Source of the DNA: Pseudomonadota bacterium
Lineage (GTDB): Bacteria > Bdellovibrionota > FAC87 > UBA2466
Length of the DNA: 64,000 bases
Assembly (NCBI GenBank): GCA_009927165.1
Contig: RFNO01000117.1
Location: forward strand, 62,001-126,000
Direction: 5' to 3'
Positions 1-8,463 of this stretch are shown piece by piece. Each line of letters opens with the position of its first letter. Positions within the stretch are counted from its first letter, which is position 1. Under the pieces are notes generated by a model. That model was not told the origin of the DNA, made no database searches, and saw only the letters and a program-made list of their open reading frames with translations. The position numbers were made by a program, and so were the translations under genes.

Positions 1-438
1 TTATTTAAACCAGGATTGAAACTTAAATATTATAGCTATATTGCGGTGAATGACCTGGTTGATGCAATTCTAAAAACACTCAAGGCTCCGTTAAGCTACA
101 GTGAACTCTCATTGAAAGAGTATTTTGTTGCCTGTGATGAAGTGATTACTGACGAGGCACTTATCACAACGGCTGCTTTAGCTGCGGATAAAAGGGGAGT
201 GCTACTGAGAGTGCCCCAAACTCTTTTAAAGGGTATTGCTAAAGCAGTGGACGCAGTTCCATCGTGGCGAGAAGCAATTCCTTCGTTAAGTGGGGATCGA
301 GCTCAGGAAATCTGGCCCGATCGGTGGGTAGTGTCTTCGCAGAAATTTGCAGAGCAATTCGCTTGGAAATCATCGCCTGATCTTCTTCAGACTCTGAAGG
401 AAACTCATAACTGGTACAAAGAAACAGGCCAGATATAG
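1..438 (+). CDS. NAD(P)-dependent epimerase/dehydratase, C-terminal part (5' end outside window)
   Basis: The reading frame is open from the first base, so only the last 145 residues of an extended short-chain dehydrogenase/reductase are present. The TTG at 16 need not be a start. The visible part begins with the family's substrate-domain signature, a YIAVNDLVDAI segment that matches the usual 'I-H-V-D-D-L' stretch. It continues with a YFVACDE...T element and an LRVP...LL helix, both typical of the C-terminal lobe of sugar-nucleotide or steroid epimerases. The Rossmann nucleotide-binding half and the catalytic YxxxK lie upstream of the window. Substrate cannot be told. Family placement is fairly safe. 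Confidence 0.75.
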   Translation, partial: LFKPGLKLKYYSYIAVNDLVDAILKTLKAPLSYSELSLKEYFVACDEVITDEALITTAALAADKRGVLLRVPQTLLKGIAKAVDAVPSWREAIPSLSGDRAQEIWPDRWVVSSQKFAEQFAWKSSPDLLQTLKETHNWYKETGQI

Positions 439-470
439 CTTCTTTCTTTCAGTTTGTTAGAATAGAAAAC

Positions 471-1154
471 ATGTCACTTTTAGAAGAGATTTTAACTGGC
501 CGCACCGACTCCCACACAGAAGTATTTTCGGGAGGGCATCGAGTTCACCAAAAAGTAGTTCAGCCTCTCACCAAATTAAAAAATGCCGCAGCTAAAGCAG
601 GGTTCGACTTGGCTATTTGTAGCGGTTTTAGAAGTTTTGATCGGCAGTTGATGATTTGGAATGAGAAAGTGAGTGGAAAACGCCCAGTTCCGGATTCCCA
701 GGGTAGGGGGGTGAACGTGTCGGAACAGCCGCCTCAGGTGCTGATTGATCTGATCCTTCGCTGGTCGGCTTTGCCTGGAGCTAGTCGGCATCATTGGGGA
801 ACAGATTTTGACGTGATTGATCAGTCTCGACTTCAACCCGGGCAGAATTTTCAGCTTATTCCCCAAGAGTTTGAAAAAGGAGCTCTCTTTGGTGACCTCC
901 ACGAATGGCTGGATACAAACATGGATATTTTTGGATTTTTTAGACCTTACGAAAGTGACCGTGGAGGGGTAAGTCCTGAGCGTTGGCATTTAAGTTATGC
1001 GCCTCTAGCAAGTGACTATTTAAGCAAACATACTTTGGGGCAACTGACGAAAGCTTTGAATACGAGTTCTATGCTCTTAAAAAAAGAAGTCCTGTTGCAG
1101 TTACCGGAAATTTGGAAAAGATTTGTTATCAATACTGATCCCCCAAGAATATAA
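471..1154 (+). CDS. D-alanyl-D-alanine carboxypeptidase, VanY/M15B type
   Basis: A 227-residue zinc peptidase expected to trim D-Ala-D-Ala ends of peptidoglycan stems. The M15B signatures are all visible. SGFRS lies at residues 51-55. The metal motif S-x-H-x2-G-x3-D falls on Ser105, His107, Gly110 and Asp114. A C-terminal E-R-W-H (170-173) supplies the catalytic Glu and third zinc ligand. There is no obvious signal peptide, so either it is exported by another route or the start lies elsewhere; several members of the family are anchored or cytoplasmic. It lies 32 bases after the SDR gene on the same strand and is probably co-transcribed with it. Confidence 0.85.
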   Translation: MSLLEEILTGRTDSHTEVFSGGHRVHQKVVQPLTKLKNAAAKAGFDLAICSGFRSFDRQLMIWNEKVSGKRPVPDSQGRGVNVSEQPPQVLIDLILRWSALPGASRHHWGTDFDVIDQSRLQPGQNFQLIPQEFEKGALFGDLHEWLDTNMDIFGFFRPYESDRGGVSPERWHLSYAPLASDYLSKHTLGQLTKALNTSSMLLKKEVLLQLPEIWKRFVINTDPPRI

Positions 1155-1283
1155 GTATTGGACTATACAGGAAAAACACCAAAAATGCATGGTAACGCGG
1201 TGCCGCAAAATGTCTCTTGTTCCCGGTCTCCAAGATCCCTATAATGCCGCTCGAATCAAAAACATTTCCACAGGGGTTTTAAA

Positions 1284-2630
1284 TTGTTGTTACGCGGAGA
1301 TTTCTGGAAGCGGCCGGCCACTCTTAAACCTTATGTTTTAAAAATTAAAGATGGATTTTTATTGGGGCTCGCCCTGGCCCCTGAAAAGGGGGCTCCTTGC
1401 TCCAATTGTGTACGATTGTGGCTGAAGCAACGAAACATTGTGGCTCAACATTCCACTCTATCTGAGCTGACCATTCGCAGAGATTTAATTACCGAACTTC
1501 TAGCCGAAAACTCAGCCCACACCATTTACGAAATTTCTTTGGATGGTACCGCAATAAAAATGGAATCCCTGGTTTTTCCCCATCCGCAATGTACTTGTGA
1601 TCGTGGAAATTATTTGCCGCCTGAAAGCCTTTCAAAAAATACCAATTACGCTTTTTCACCTCTTTACCAAATTTTTTGTACTAGATTCGGAACCCCCGAT
1701 GGAAATCTGTGGCTCACTCGGGTAACCGGTGATTGTCCTTTGTCGGAACGACCATTGACGGTATTTGCAGTTGAAAAAGACAAGGAAGTTTCTCGAAAAA
1801 AAGCGGTAGATGAATGGATGAAAAAGGCAACATTAGCGGATCTTCCAAAGCGAATGAAACGCGGGGAGCTGATTGCTTCGGAAGTGCTTCAAACCGGGGA
1901 TTTGGAACTGTTGAAGCCATCGTCGCAAAGAGAAGTTGAGACAGCGGCTATGGGCGCTGGAAAGGATAAAGAAGAGGCAACATTAAATGCACTGGTTGAG
2001 TTGGCTAAAGTAACTACTCTTCGCCGGTACTCCAATACTATGAAAAATCCGATGCTAGTGGTTGGAGCAAATAATTGGATTCGAAGTAAAGTACCTTTCT
2101 TTTTGTTGCAGCAGTATGATTTGCATCTGCTTTTTTACCCCAACAGTACTCAAGCATGGGTTGTTGGATTGGGGGCCTTTTCGCGACAACGAACAGATGA
2201 AAAACCCGTGTTTGTATTTGCGGCTCACACAGATGCTAAGCAGGCTTTAGAAGAGCTGTTTTTTAAGATTTTAGAAGCGTTGAAGCCCGAGGAACAAATA
2301 GCGGGCGACCCAGTTCTTAAGAGTGAGCGAGGAGGACCACACACGTCCAAACTGAATATGTGGTGGACTCATTGGATTTATCGGTGCCCCAAAATCGCTC
2401 TCAAGGATATCCTTCATTTAGAGCCCTATCCACGCAAACTTCAAAATTGGCGAGATTACTACAGAGACGGTCAAGATAAAGTATCAGTATTATCAGTCAA
2501 CAGTCCCTACCTCCCAAGCCAGATTAGAACAATTGTGAAAGTCCAATCAGTGTTAAGAGACAATGTCAGTTCAGTGAGAAATATTAACGGAATCGGTACT
2601 TGGTCTGATTTTAGCGACGCTTTGGCCTGA
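1284..2630 (+). CDS. Degenerate YcaO-like protein (TOMM cyclodehydratase architecture)
   Basis: This 448-residue protein has the layout of thiazole/oxazole-peptide (TOMM) cyclodehydratases. An N-terminal ThiF-like half carries a PCxxC (Cys39, Cys42) and an HPxCxC (His100 to Cys105), where the family usually has two CxxC zinc pairs. A YcaO-like half follows. The YcaO segment around residues 223-250 (AGKDKEEATLNALVEL) resembles the ATP-binding 'GKG...A..SAL.EALER', but the second acidic residue is Lys. A second YcaO-like helix (AKQALEELFFKILEAL) lies further on. The start is TTG, chosen because AGGGG sits 7 bases upstream and a stop at 1242-1244 blocks extension. No precursor peptide or partner gene is evident. 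Activity as a cyclodehydratase is doubtful; the fold assignment is an inference from motifs. Confidence 0.6.
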   Translation: MLLRGDFWKRPATLKPYVLKIKDGFLLGLALAPEKGAPCSNCVRLWLKQRNIVAQHSTLSELTIRRDLITELLAENSAHTIYEISLDGTAIKMESLVFPHPQCTCDRGNYLPPESLSKNTNYAFSPLYQIFCTRFGTPDGNLWLTRVTGDCPLSERPLTVFAVEKDKEVSRKKAVDEWMKKATLADLPKRMKRGELIASEVLQTGDLELLKPSSQREVETAAMGAGKDKEEATLNALVELAKVTTLRRYSNTMKNPMLVVGANNWIRSKVPFFLLQQYDLHLLFYPNSTQAWVVGLGAFSRQRTDEKPVFVFAAHTDAKQALEELFFKILEALKPEEQIAGDPVLKSERGGPHTSKLNMWWTHWIYRCPKIALKDILHLEPYPRKLQNWRDYYRDGQDKVSVLSVNSPYLPSQIRTIVKVQSVLRDNVSSVRNINGIGTWSDFSDALA

Positions 2631-3812
2631 TAGTAAGAGAGGTTCGAGCTCATTACGGATAGCATCTGAGGAAAAGCACTCCACAGCGGTTTGCTTTGCT
2701 TTTCGTCCCAGTTCACTTAACAGCGTTCGATCATTGGTTAGAGATAAAAAAGTCTTCGCTAGCTCTTCGACATTATCGGGTTTAACTAATACACCATTTT
2801 CCCCAGTCCGAATGATATCTGTAGCTCCTCCACAATCATAGGCGACACTGGGCAAGCCACAGGCTCCTGCTTCAATGTAAACCATTCCGAAGCCTTCACC
2901 TTTCCATTTACCGCTCCAACATCCGAACCGAGATGGCATGACAAACAAGTCGTGATCTTGATAAATAGAGACAAGAGCTACTCTCGTTTCCACTTTGTCC
3001 AAAAAAGTAACCCAGTCCTGAAGACCATAATAAAAAACTAAGTGTTCAAGGCGTTCTTTGTCATTACCTGTTCCTTGAATGGTATAAAACGGCACAGATT
3101 CGGGATGGCTTTTCATGATCATCGCTAGTGCTTGAATAACGTGATCATGTCCCTTGTATTGTTCCGAAGCATCGAGACGTGAAACAGTCAAAATATTTAG
3201 TGGGCGGTTAGCAGCCTTTTGTCCGTTCCTAATGGGAATCTGATTAAAATCAGGAGAAAGACAGGGATGAACGACACTGATTCTTTCAGGTGAATACCCT
3301 CGGGCCTCTAGAATATTTCGGGTCCAGTTCGAAATAGAAATAATCTTATCGGATTTTCTGAGAGCCCAGCTATCTTGAGTTCGCATTCCTCCCCATACTT
3401 CTAGCCCATAAGCAATGGTCCAATAGGGGATACCGAGCGACTTCGAAAGGGCTAGGGCCATAGGAGCTAAAGAAACATGGCCAGCAATAATCAGACTGGT
3501 ATTGTTTTTCTGTGCTGTCTGCTTTGCTTCAGAAAAAAGCCGAGGCGAAAAACGATTTTCCAGTTTTCGTAGAAAGCCACGACGTTTTTGTGGAACGCAG
3601 ATGACTTTATACCGAGTGGGACTGCACGAGAAATCGGTCGATCGTTGAGGAACCATCGTAACCACACGGTTGGTTCCCAAGATGTCACTCGAAAGAGTGA
3701 GAAAATCATGAAGGTAATATTCAATGCCGCCGTAGGCTTCAAAGATGGACGATTGTTGAAGGCAAAGTACGTTCACTGAATAAGGGTAACGGGTTGATCG
3801 GGAAAGTTCCAA
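2571..3812 (-). CDS. Glycosyltransferase family 4 (GT-B fold)
   Basis: A 413-residue retaining glycosyltransferase that probably adds sugars to cell-envelope glycans. The N-terminal lobe has the family YGGIE loop (27-31). The C-terminal lobe has the SRLD...YKGHD segment (211-223) that contacts the donor diphosphate. The catalytic E-x7-E falls on Glu306 and Glu314, followed by a G-G-A-T-D loop. The listed start is TTG with no ribosome-binding site; a GTG at residue 13 (3776) is an alternative. Its last 60 bases run antisense to the end of the YcaO-like gene, so the two genes converge and overlap. Donor and acceptor cannot be deduced. Confidence 0.88.
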   Translation of the reverse strand: MELSRSTRYPYSVNVLCLQQSSIFEAYGGIEYYLHDFLTLSSDILGTNRVVTMVPQRSTDFSCSPTRYKVICVPQKRRGFLRKLENRFSPRLFSEAKQTAQKNNTSLIIAGHVSLAPMALALSKSLGIPYWTIAYGLEVWGGMRTQDSWALRKSDKIISISNWTRNILEARGYSPERISVVHPCLSPDFNQIPIRNGQKAANRPLNILTVSRLDASEQYKGHDHVIQALAMIMKSHPESVPFYTIQGTGNDKERLEHLVFYYGLQDWVTFLDKVETRVALVSIYQDHDLFVMPSRFGCWSGKWKGEGFGMVYIEAGACGLPSVAYDCGGATDIIRTGENGVLVKPDNVEELAKTFLSLTNDRTLLSELGRKAKQTAVECFSSDAIRNELEPLLLSGQSVAKIRPSTDSVNISH

Positions 3813-3859
3813 TTAAAAAAGGGATTGAAAACTGGCTTTGACTTTGGTCTAGTGACGCT

Positions 3860-4474
3860 ATGTTCGACGATATCAAGTATCCAGAGGTTGATCCCAATAA
3901 AAAGAGTGCTTCTCAGCTTTGGGAAGAGAGATATCAAAAAACCGGGTATCTTTATGGTAAAGAGCCTTCCGATTTTTTAAAAAGTTATGTCGGCTTCTTG
4001 TCAAAAGGCTTGGCGCTCGATGTAGCCATGGGGGAGGGACGCAATGCCGTTTACTTGGCGCAGCAAGGATTCAAGGTTGAGGGGCTTGATTGCTCGTCTC
4101 AGGCCATCGAAAAAGCAAAGGCGTTAGCTTTAGAAAAATCAGTTGCTCTTGAAGCCAAAGTCCAAAATCTAGATTTTTTTTTGATGCCACTGATGAAGTT
4201 TAACACGGTAGTGATGACGTACTACAAACCAGCGGTCCGGTTTTTTAGCGAAATTAAAAGAGGTTTGGCAGCAGGTGGAACAGTGCTTATTGAGGGGTAC
4301 ACGACAGAACACTACAAACTGAATAGTCAGAATCCACTGATCGATTTTGACCAGTGTTATAAGCCCAATGAACTCTTAGGGCTATTGAAGGATCTGCACA
4401 TTATTTATTATAAAGAGATGGGAGAAGGGTCTTCTCATCTCGTCCAGGCAATTGCCAAAAAAATACACAAGTAA
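3860..4474 (+). CDS. Class I SAM-dependent methyltransferase (TehB-like)
   Basis: A 204-residue single-domain methyltransferase. The SAM-binding motif I is LDVAMGEGRN (53-62), followed by an acidic strand end in GLDCSS and a later AAGGTVLIEGY strand. This is the arrangement of TehB/SmtA-like small-molecule methyltransferases. The N-terminal WEERYQKTGYLYGKEPSDFL block is typical of the same group. Substrate is unknown. It reads away from the GT4 gene and converges on fabG with no gap between the two stops. Confidence 0.8.
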   Translation: MFDDIKYPEVDPNKKSASQLWEERYQKTGYLYGKEPSDFLKSYVGFLSKGLALDVAMGEGRNAVYLAQQGFKVEGLDCSSQAIEKAKALALEKSVALEAKVQNLDFFLMPLMKFNTVVMTYYKPAVRFFSEIKRGLAAGGTVLIEGYTTEHYKLNSQNPLIDFDQCYKPNELLGLLKDLHIIYYKEMGEGSSHLVQAIAKKIHK

Positions 4475-5218
4475 TTACATTCCCATGCCGCCGTCTACAA
4501 TCACGGTTTGTCCGGTAATGTAATTTGCTTTTGAAGAAGCTAAAAACACTACAGCACTAGCAATTTCTTCCGGCTTGCCCACTCGATTTAAGGGAATCTC
4601 TTTCAAAATTCCTTCTTTTTGTTCGGCTGTGAGCGCATCCGTCATATCCGTCTCAATATAGCCAGGAGCAACTGCATTGACTCGGATATTACGAGAAGCC
4701 AATTCTTTCGCCATCGACTTCGTAAGTCCGATGAGCCCTGCTTTAGCTGCGCAATACGCAGATTGCCCAGCATTTCCGGTAATGCCTACAATCGAACTCA
4801 TATGAATGATCGAACCACGACGTTCTTTCATCATTCCGCGTATGACCGCTTGTGACGTGATAAAAGCCCCTCGCAAGTTCGTATTCATTACCCGATCCCA
4901 ATCCTCGGTTGGAAAACGCATCATCAACCCATCGCAAGTTATGCCGGCATTGTTAACCAGAATTGAGATGAATTTTTTTTCTTTGATAAGCCCTTGAAGA
5001 GCTTCATGGGTTTCAGCTACGTTTCCCACATCAAACTTGATAGCTGAAGCTTTTCCTCCCAACGCACGAATCTCATCGCATACTTGCTGAGCAGCGGCTT
5101 CGTTAGACACGTAGTTCACGATAATTTCAGCTCCCTCTTTGGCTAGAGCAAGCGAGCAAGCTTTGCCAATACCCCGAGATCCACCCGTGACTAAAGCAAT
5201 TTCATTAGCTAGCAGCAT
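4475..5218 (-). CDS. fabG: 3-oxoacyl-ACP reductase FabG
   Basis: NADPH-dependent reduction of 3-oxoacyl-ACP in type II fatty acid synthesis. At 247 residues it has the usual length. The cofactor motif is TGGSRGIG (11-18) and NNAG lies at 89-92. The catalytic tetrad is Asn114, Ser142, Tyr155 and Lys159. The conserved PG-x-I-x-T-D-M segment and the C-terminal GQTVIVDGG are present. It is the last gene of the fab operon and overlaps fabD by 14 bases. The acpP gene that commonly follows fabG is not here; the next gene is a convergent methyltransferase. Confidence 0.96.
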   Translation of the reverse strand: MLLANEIALVTGGSRGIGKACSLALAKEGAEIIVNYVSNEAAAQQVCDEIRALGGKASAIKFDVGNVAETHEALQGLIKEKKFISILVNNAGITCDGLMMRFPTEDWDRVMNTNLRGAFITSQAVIRGMMKERRGSIIHMSSIVGITGNAGQSAYCAAKAGLIGLTKSMAKELASRNIRVNAVAPGYIETDMTDALTAEQKEGILKEIPLNRVGKPEEIASAVVFLASSKANYITGQTVIVDGGMGM

Positions 5219-6191
5219 TTTGTGTCTCCTTTAAAAAACTTTCCAATTTTTGGAAGTCTTCAAGTGAATCGATGGAGAGAGTCGATGCCCCTTCAACAAT
5301 TCTTTTTACTAATCCGCTAAGAACTCGGCTGGGACCCATTTCTATGTAAGTTTTGATTCCATGGCGTTCCAAAGTCTGAACACAGGAAGTCCAAAGAACT
5401 GGATGGTCAATTTGATCCTTAAGTATTGAGCTTACATTCCCCGTGTTTCGAAGTTTGGCATCGAGGTTGGAAACGATAGGAAATTGAGGATCGCTCCAGT
5501 TGATTTTTTCCAAAAAAGGCAAAAAAGCATTGGCCGTGTCAGCCATCAGCGGACAATGGAAGGGAGCGCTCACGTTCAAAGGAATTATTTTTCGCGCTTT
5601 CCAGTGGGGATTATCGGAGCCATTGGCTAACTTTGCAAATCGATCTACTCCCGCTGCATGTCCCGCAATCACTACTTGTGAAGGTGCATTAAAGTTTGCC
5701 GGCACGACCAAACAATCGTTTCCCGTGGAAGCAGCGTTACAGATATCTTTCACTTTATCGTCATCTAAACCGATTACAGCAGACATTTTCCCTTTGCCAG
5801 CTGGAACAGCAAATTGCATGAGTTCTCCCCGTTTTCTGACCAAGGTAACGGCATCAAATAGGGAAAGAGCTTGAGAGGAAACAAGAGCCGAATACTCACC
5901 CAAAGAATGGCCTGCTCCAGCAGCAGGGCGAAAGCCAAGAGTTTTATGGAGTACTTGATACCAAGCATACGAGGTTACCAAAATCGAGGGTTGGGCATTG
6001 GCAGTCAATTGAAGTTCCTCGGAAGGTCCCTGTAAGCTGAGCTTTAGAAGGTCTACCCTAATAGCGTCAGAAGCTTCCTCGAACAAAGTTTTGGTCCACG
6101 GAAAATGTTCGATAAGGATTTTTGACATTCCTGGATACTGAGATCCCTGACCAGGAAAAAGTACTCCAATGGGTTGTTTGTGTGCTGCCAT
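5205..6191 (-). CDS. fabD: Malonyl-CoA:ACP transacylase FabD
   Basis: Loads malonyl groups onto acyl carrier protein for chain elongation. At 328 residues it is slightly longer than the common ~310. It shows the FPGQGSQ start (12-18) and the nucleophile elbow GHSLGEY with Ser96. The catalytic His is expected in the NVSAPFHCPLM segment about 110 residues later. The ATG at 6191 is preceded by GGGAG. It sits between fabH (8-base gap) and fabG (14-base overlap), which makes co-translation likely. Confidence 0.96.
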   Translation of the reverse strand: MAAHKQPIGVLFPGQGSQYPGMSKILIEHFPWTKTLFEEASDAIRVDLLKLSLQGPSEELQLTANAQPSILVTSYAWYQVLHKTLGFRPAAGAGHSLGEYSALVSSQALSLFDAVTLVRKRGELMQFAVPAGKGKMSAVIGLDDDKVKDICNAASTGNDCLVVPANFNAPSQVVIAGHAAGVDRFAKLANGSDNPHWKARKIIPLNVSAPFHCPLMADTANAFLPFLEKINWSDPQFPIVSNLDAKLRNTGNVSSILKDQIDHPVLWTSCVQTLERHGIKTYIEMGPSRVLSGLVKRIVEGASTLSIDSLEDFQKLESFLKETQNAAS

Positions 6192-6199
6192 AAATCTCC

Positions 6200-7192
6200 C
6201 TAAAGACGAATTAAACCACTAGCCCAGGTTACGCCTCCACCGAAAGTAGCCATAAGAATTAAGTCGCCCGGCTTAATAACTTTGGCTCTCCAAGCTTCAT
6301 CTAAGCAGACGGGTAAAGTCGCTGCTGACGTGTTTCCATATTTATCTAAGTTGATCCAGGTTTTTTCTTTCGGAACTTTAAGGGTCTTCATGCACATATC
6401 GAGAATTCTCATGTTGGCTTGATGAAAGAAGAAATAATCTACATCTTCCGGAGTTAAGCCATGGTCACTGAGTACAGCGAGTGAAGCATCAATCATGTTT
6501 CTGACTGCCAGCTTAAACACTTCGGACCCTTGCATGTGTATCGAGTGCAGCTTGTGTTGATATTCCGGAAGGTAGTGAGGGTACTTGGACCCTCCATGGG
6601 GGATCTTTAAAATATCACCCTTGCTTCCATCTGAATAAAGCTTAGTGCCAAGAATTGAGTGGTTTGTTTCTGTGGTGCGGGTCAACAAAGCGGCGCCGGC
6701 ACCATCACCGAACAGAACACAAGTCCCACGGTCCTGCCAGTTAATCAGTGTTGATAAGGTTTCCGCTCCAATAACCAGAGCAGTTTTAACCATTCCGGTT
6801 CGAATATACTGATCCGCAATAGAAAGTCCGTAAAGAAAACCAGAACATGCCGACTGTAAATCAAATGAGAAAGCTTTGGTGGCGCCTAAAGCGGCTTGAA
6901 TTAAGTTAGCCGTGGTTGGCATCAAACTGTCGGGAGTTACCGTGCCTATGATGATGAGTTCGATTTGATCGGCCGGAATATTAGCCATTTCGATCGCATT
7001 GCGAGCTGCCTTTAAAGCCAACGTGGATGTGAATTCTCCTTTGGAATGATCAGCAATTCTTCGGGTTTGTATACCGGTTCTTGTTCGGATCCACTCATCT
7101 GAAGTCTCAACGAAATTTTCAAAGTCATGATTGGTCATGATCCGTTCTGGAAAAGCGGAACCAGTGCCGATGATTTTAGAAAAATAGTTCAT
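6200..7192 (-). CDS. fabH: 3-oxoacyl-ACP synthase III FabH
   Basis: Initiates fatty acid synthesis by condensing acetyl-CoA (or another short acyl-CoA) with malonyl-ACP. The 330-residue chain has the catalytic Cys116 in SACSGFLYGL. The FHQAN motif carries the active-site His and the GNTSAA motif the Asn, completing the Cys-His-Asn triad. The N-terminal GTGSAFPE opening is typical. Only two bases separate it from plsX upstream. Primer specificity (straight versus branched) cannot be read from sequence. Confidence 0.96.
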   Translation of the reverse strand: MNYFSKIIGTGSAFPERIMTNHDFENFVETSDEWIRTRTGIQTRRIADHSKGEFTSTLALKAARNAIEMANIPADQIELIIIGTVTPDSLMPTTANLIQAALGATKAFSFDLQSACSGFLYGLSIADQYIRTGMVKTALVIGAETLSTLINWQDRGTCVLFGDGAGAALLTRTTETNHSILGTKLYSDGSKGDILKIPHGGSKYPHYLPEYQHKLHSIHMQGSEVFKLAVRNMIDASLAVLSDHGLTPEDVDYFFFHQANMRILDMCMKTLKVPKEKTWINLDKYGNTSAATLPVCLDEAWRAKVIKPGDLILMATFGGGVTWASGLIRL

Positions 7193-7194
7193 AG

Positions 7195-8262
7195 TTAGGA
7201 TTCCTTCGGAGATTTTTCCTGATTGGGCAGTGAACGTTCCAGTTGATATCGCAATTTATCGACAAGTTTACTTTGCCCAGCTTGGGCCGCTGCCAAAATA
7301 CCGTTTTTAACAGCGAGATCATTTGATTTTCCATGCCCAATGAAAACGACCCCGTCGCTTCCCAAAAGGGGGGCTGCCCCATGCGCTTGATAATGGAACT
7401 GACTCTTGAAATTTTTGAGCACGTTTCGCATGAGCACCAGGGCCACGAGGCTCTTCACATCTTTTCGGATGGCCTTGCGAAACCACACCACCACCATGGC
7501 TGCGAATCCTTCAACAAGTTTGAGTGTCACATTGCCTACAAAACCATCGCAGACCACGAGGTCTACTTTGTGATTAAAAACATCATAGCCTTCAATATAA
7601 CCAGTATAGTTTGGAAATTTAATGGAGAACAGGAGCTCGTGAGCTTGGCGAGTGGTTTCAGTTCCTTTGTGAGATTCAGAACCATTTGATAGAAGACCAA
7701 CCTTCGGAGAAGGAAGCCCTTCGATGGTCTCTATATAAGTCCTGCCCATTTCAGCAAATTGAACTAGCTGCACAGGCTTACAATCAACGTTGGCTCCAGC
7801 ATCCAACAAAAATACAAAGCCAGTATTAGTAGGGACTTTCACAATGATAGCAGGCCGTTCGATGTGGGGAAGGCGTCCTAATACGACCATCGATGCCGCC
7901 ATGACTGCTCCACTATGTCCCATGGAAATAAAAGCATCTGCTTTTTTGTCTTTGGTAAGTTGGAGGCCTATGTGAATGCTTGAGCGAGTTTTTTTTCTGA
8001 GGGCTGTGGAGGCAGACTCGTCCATGCCGATGACTTCATCAGCGTTTACAATAGCAATTCGCTTTTCTACCTTTTTCAGGAGGTGCTTAAAGCGCCGTTT
8101 GTTGAGTTGAGACTTCAGTTCTGCTTCTTGTCCCACTAACAAAATAGATAGGTTAGGGGAGTGTTGAAGAGCGAGTAAGGCCCCTCTGACATTCACCTCA
8201 GAACCGTAATCTCCCCCCATGGCATCAAGCGCTACTGTGACGCCATTTGGTGCCAAGACCAT
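7195..8262 (-). CDS. plsX: Phosphate acyltransferase PlsX
   Basis: Converts acyl-ACP to acyl-phosphate, the donor for PlsY at the first step of phospholipid synthesis, as a peripheral membrane enzyme. The 355 residues include the ALDAMGGDYG opening, the GHSGA loop, the D-A-G-A-N-x-D segment and the VCDGFVGN element characteristic of PlsX. A short charged tail ends the protein. It sits in the classic rpmF-plsX-fabH order with gaps of 8 and 2 bases, so acyl supply and membrane lipid synthesis are expressed together. Confidence 0.96.
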   Translation of the reverse strand: MVLAPNGVTVALDAMGGDYGSEVNVRGALLALQHSPNLSILLVGQEAELKSQLNKRRFKHLLKKVEKRIAIVNADEVIGMDESASTALRKKTRSSIHIGLQLTKDKKADAFISMGHSGAVMAASMVVLGRLPHIERPAIIVKVPTNTGFVFLLDAGANVDCKPVQLVQFAEMGRTYIETIEGLPSPKVGLLSNGSESHKGTETTRQAHELLFSIKFPNYTGYIEGYDVFNHKVDLVVCDGFVGNVTLKLVEGFAAMVVVWFRKAIRKDVKSLVALVLMRNVLKNFKSQFHYQAHGAAPLLGSDGVVFIGHGKSNDLAVKNGILAAAQAGQSKLVDKLRYQLERSLPNQEKSPKES

Positions 8263-8270
8263 GAAAAATC

Positions 8271-8450
8271 TTAGCTCTCAAAGGGAAGTACTAGTTTGCC
8301 TTTATAACGATTGCAGCTAGGGCAAACTCGGTGTGGTAAAGCGGGTTCTCCACACTCCGGACATTTAGCTAAAGAAATTTTCTTTAGGGCTAAGTGGGAT
8401 CTTCTTTTTCCTTTTCGACTATGAGACGTACGTTTTTTTGGTACTGCCAC
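8271..8450 (-). CDS. rpmF: 50S ribosomal protein L32
   Basis: A 59-residue ribosomal protein. It starts at GTG (8450) with a strong GGAGG five bases upstream. It opens with the invariant AVPKKRTSHSRKGKRR and carries the zinc-binding pattern C-x2-C...C-x2-C (CPECG and CPSC, Cys30, 33, 43, 46), so this is the zinc-containing form. It ends 8 bases before plsX and begins 13 bases after the DUF177 gene, the standard neighbourhood linking ribosome and lipid genes. Confidence 0.95.
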   Translation of the reverse strand: MAVPKKRTSHSRKGKRRSHLALKKISLAKCPECGEPALPHRVCPSCNRYKGKLVLPFES

Positions 8451-8463
8451 GGTTTCCTCCGAT

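Noticed and set aside
1210-1341. 43-codon ORF (ATG at 1210) ahead of the YcaO-like gene as a possible precursor peptide
   Set aside because: No ribosome-binding site, overlaps the YcaO-like start, and no leader/core character strong enough; only two Cys.
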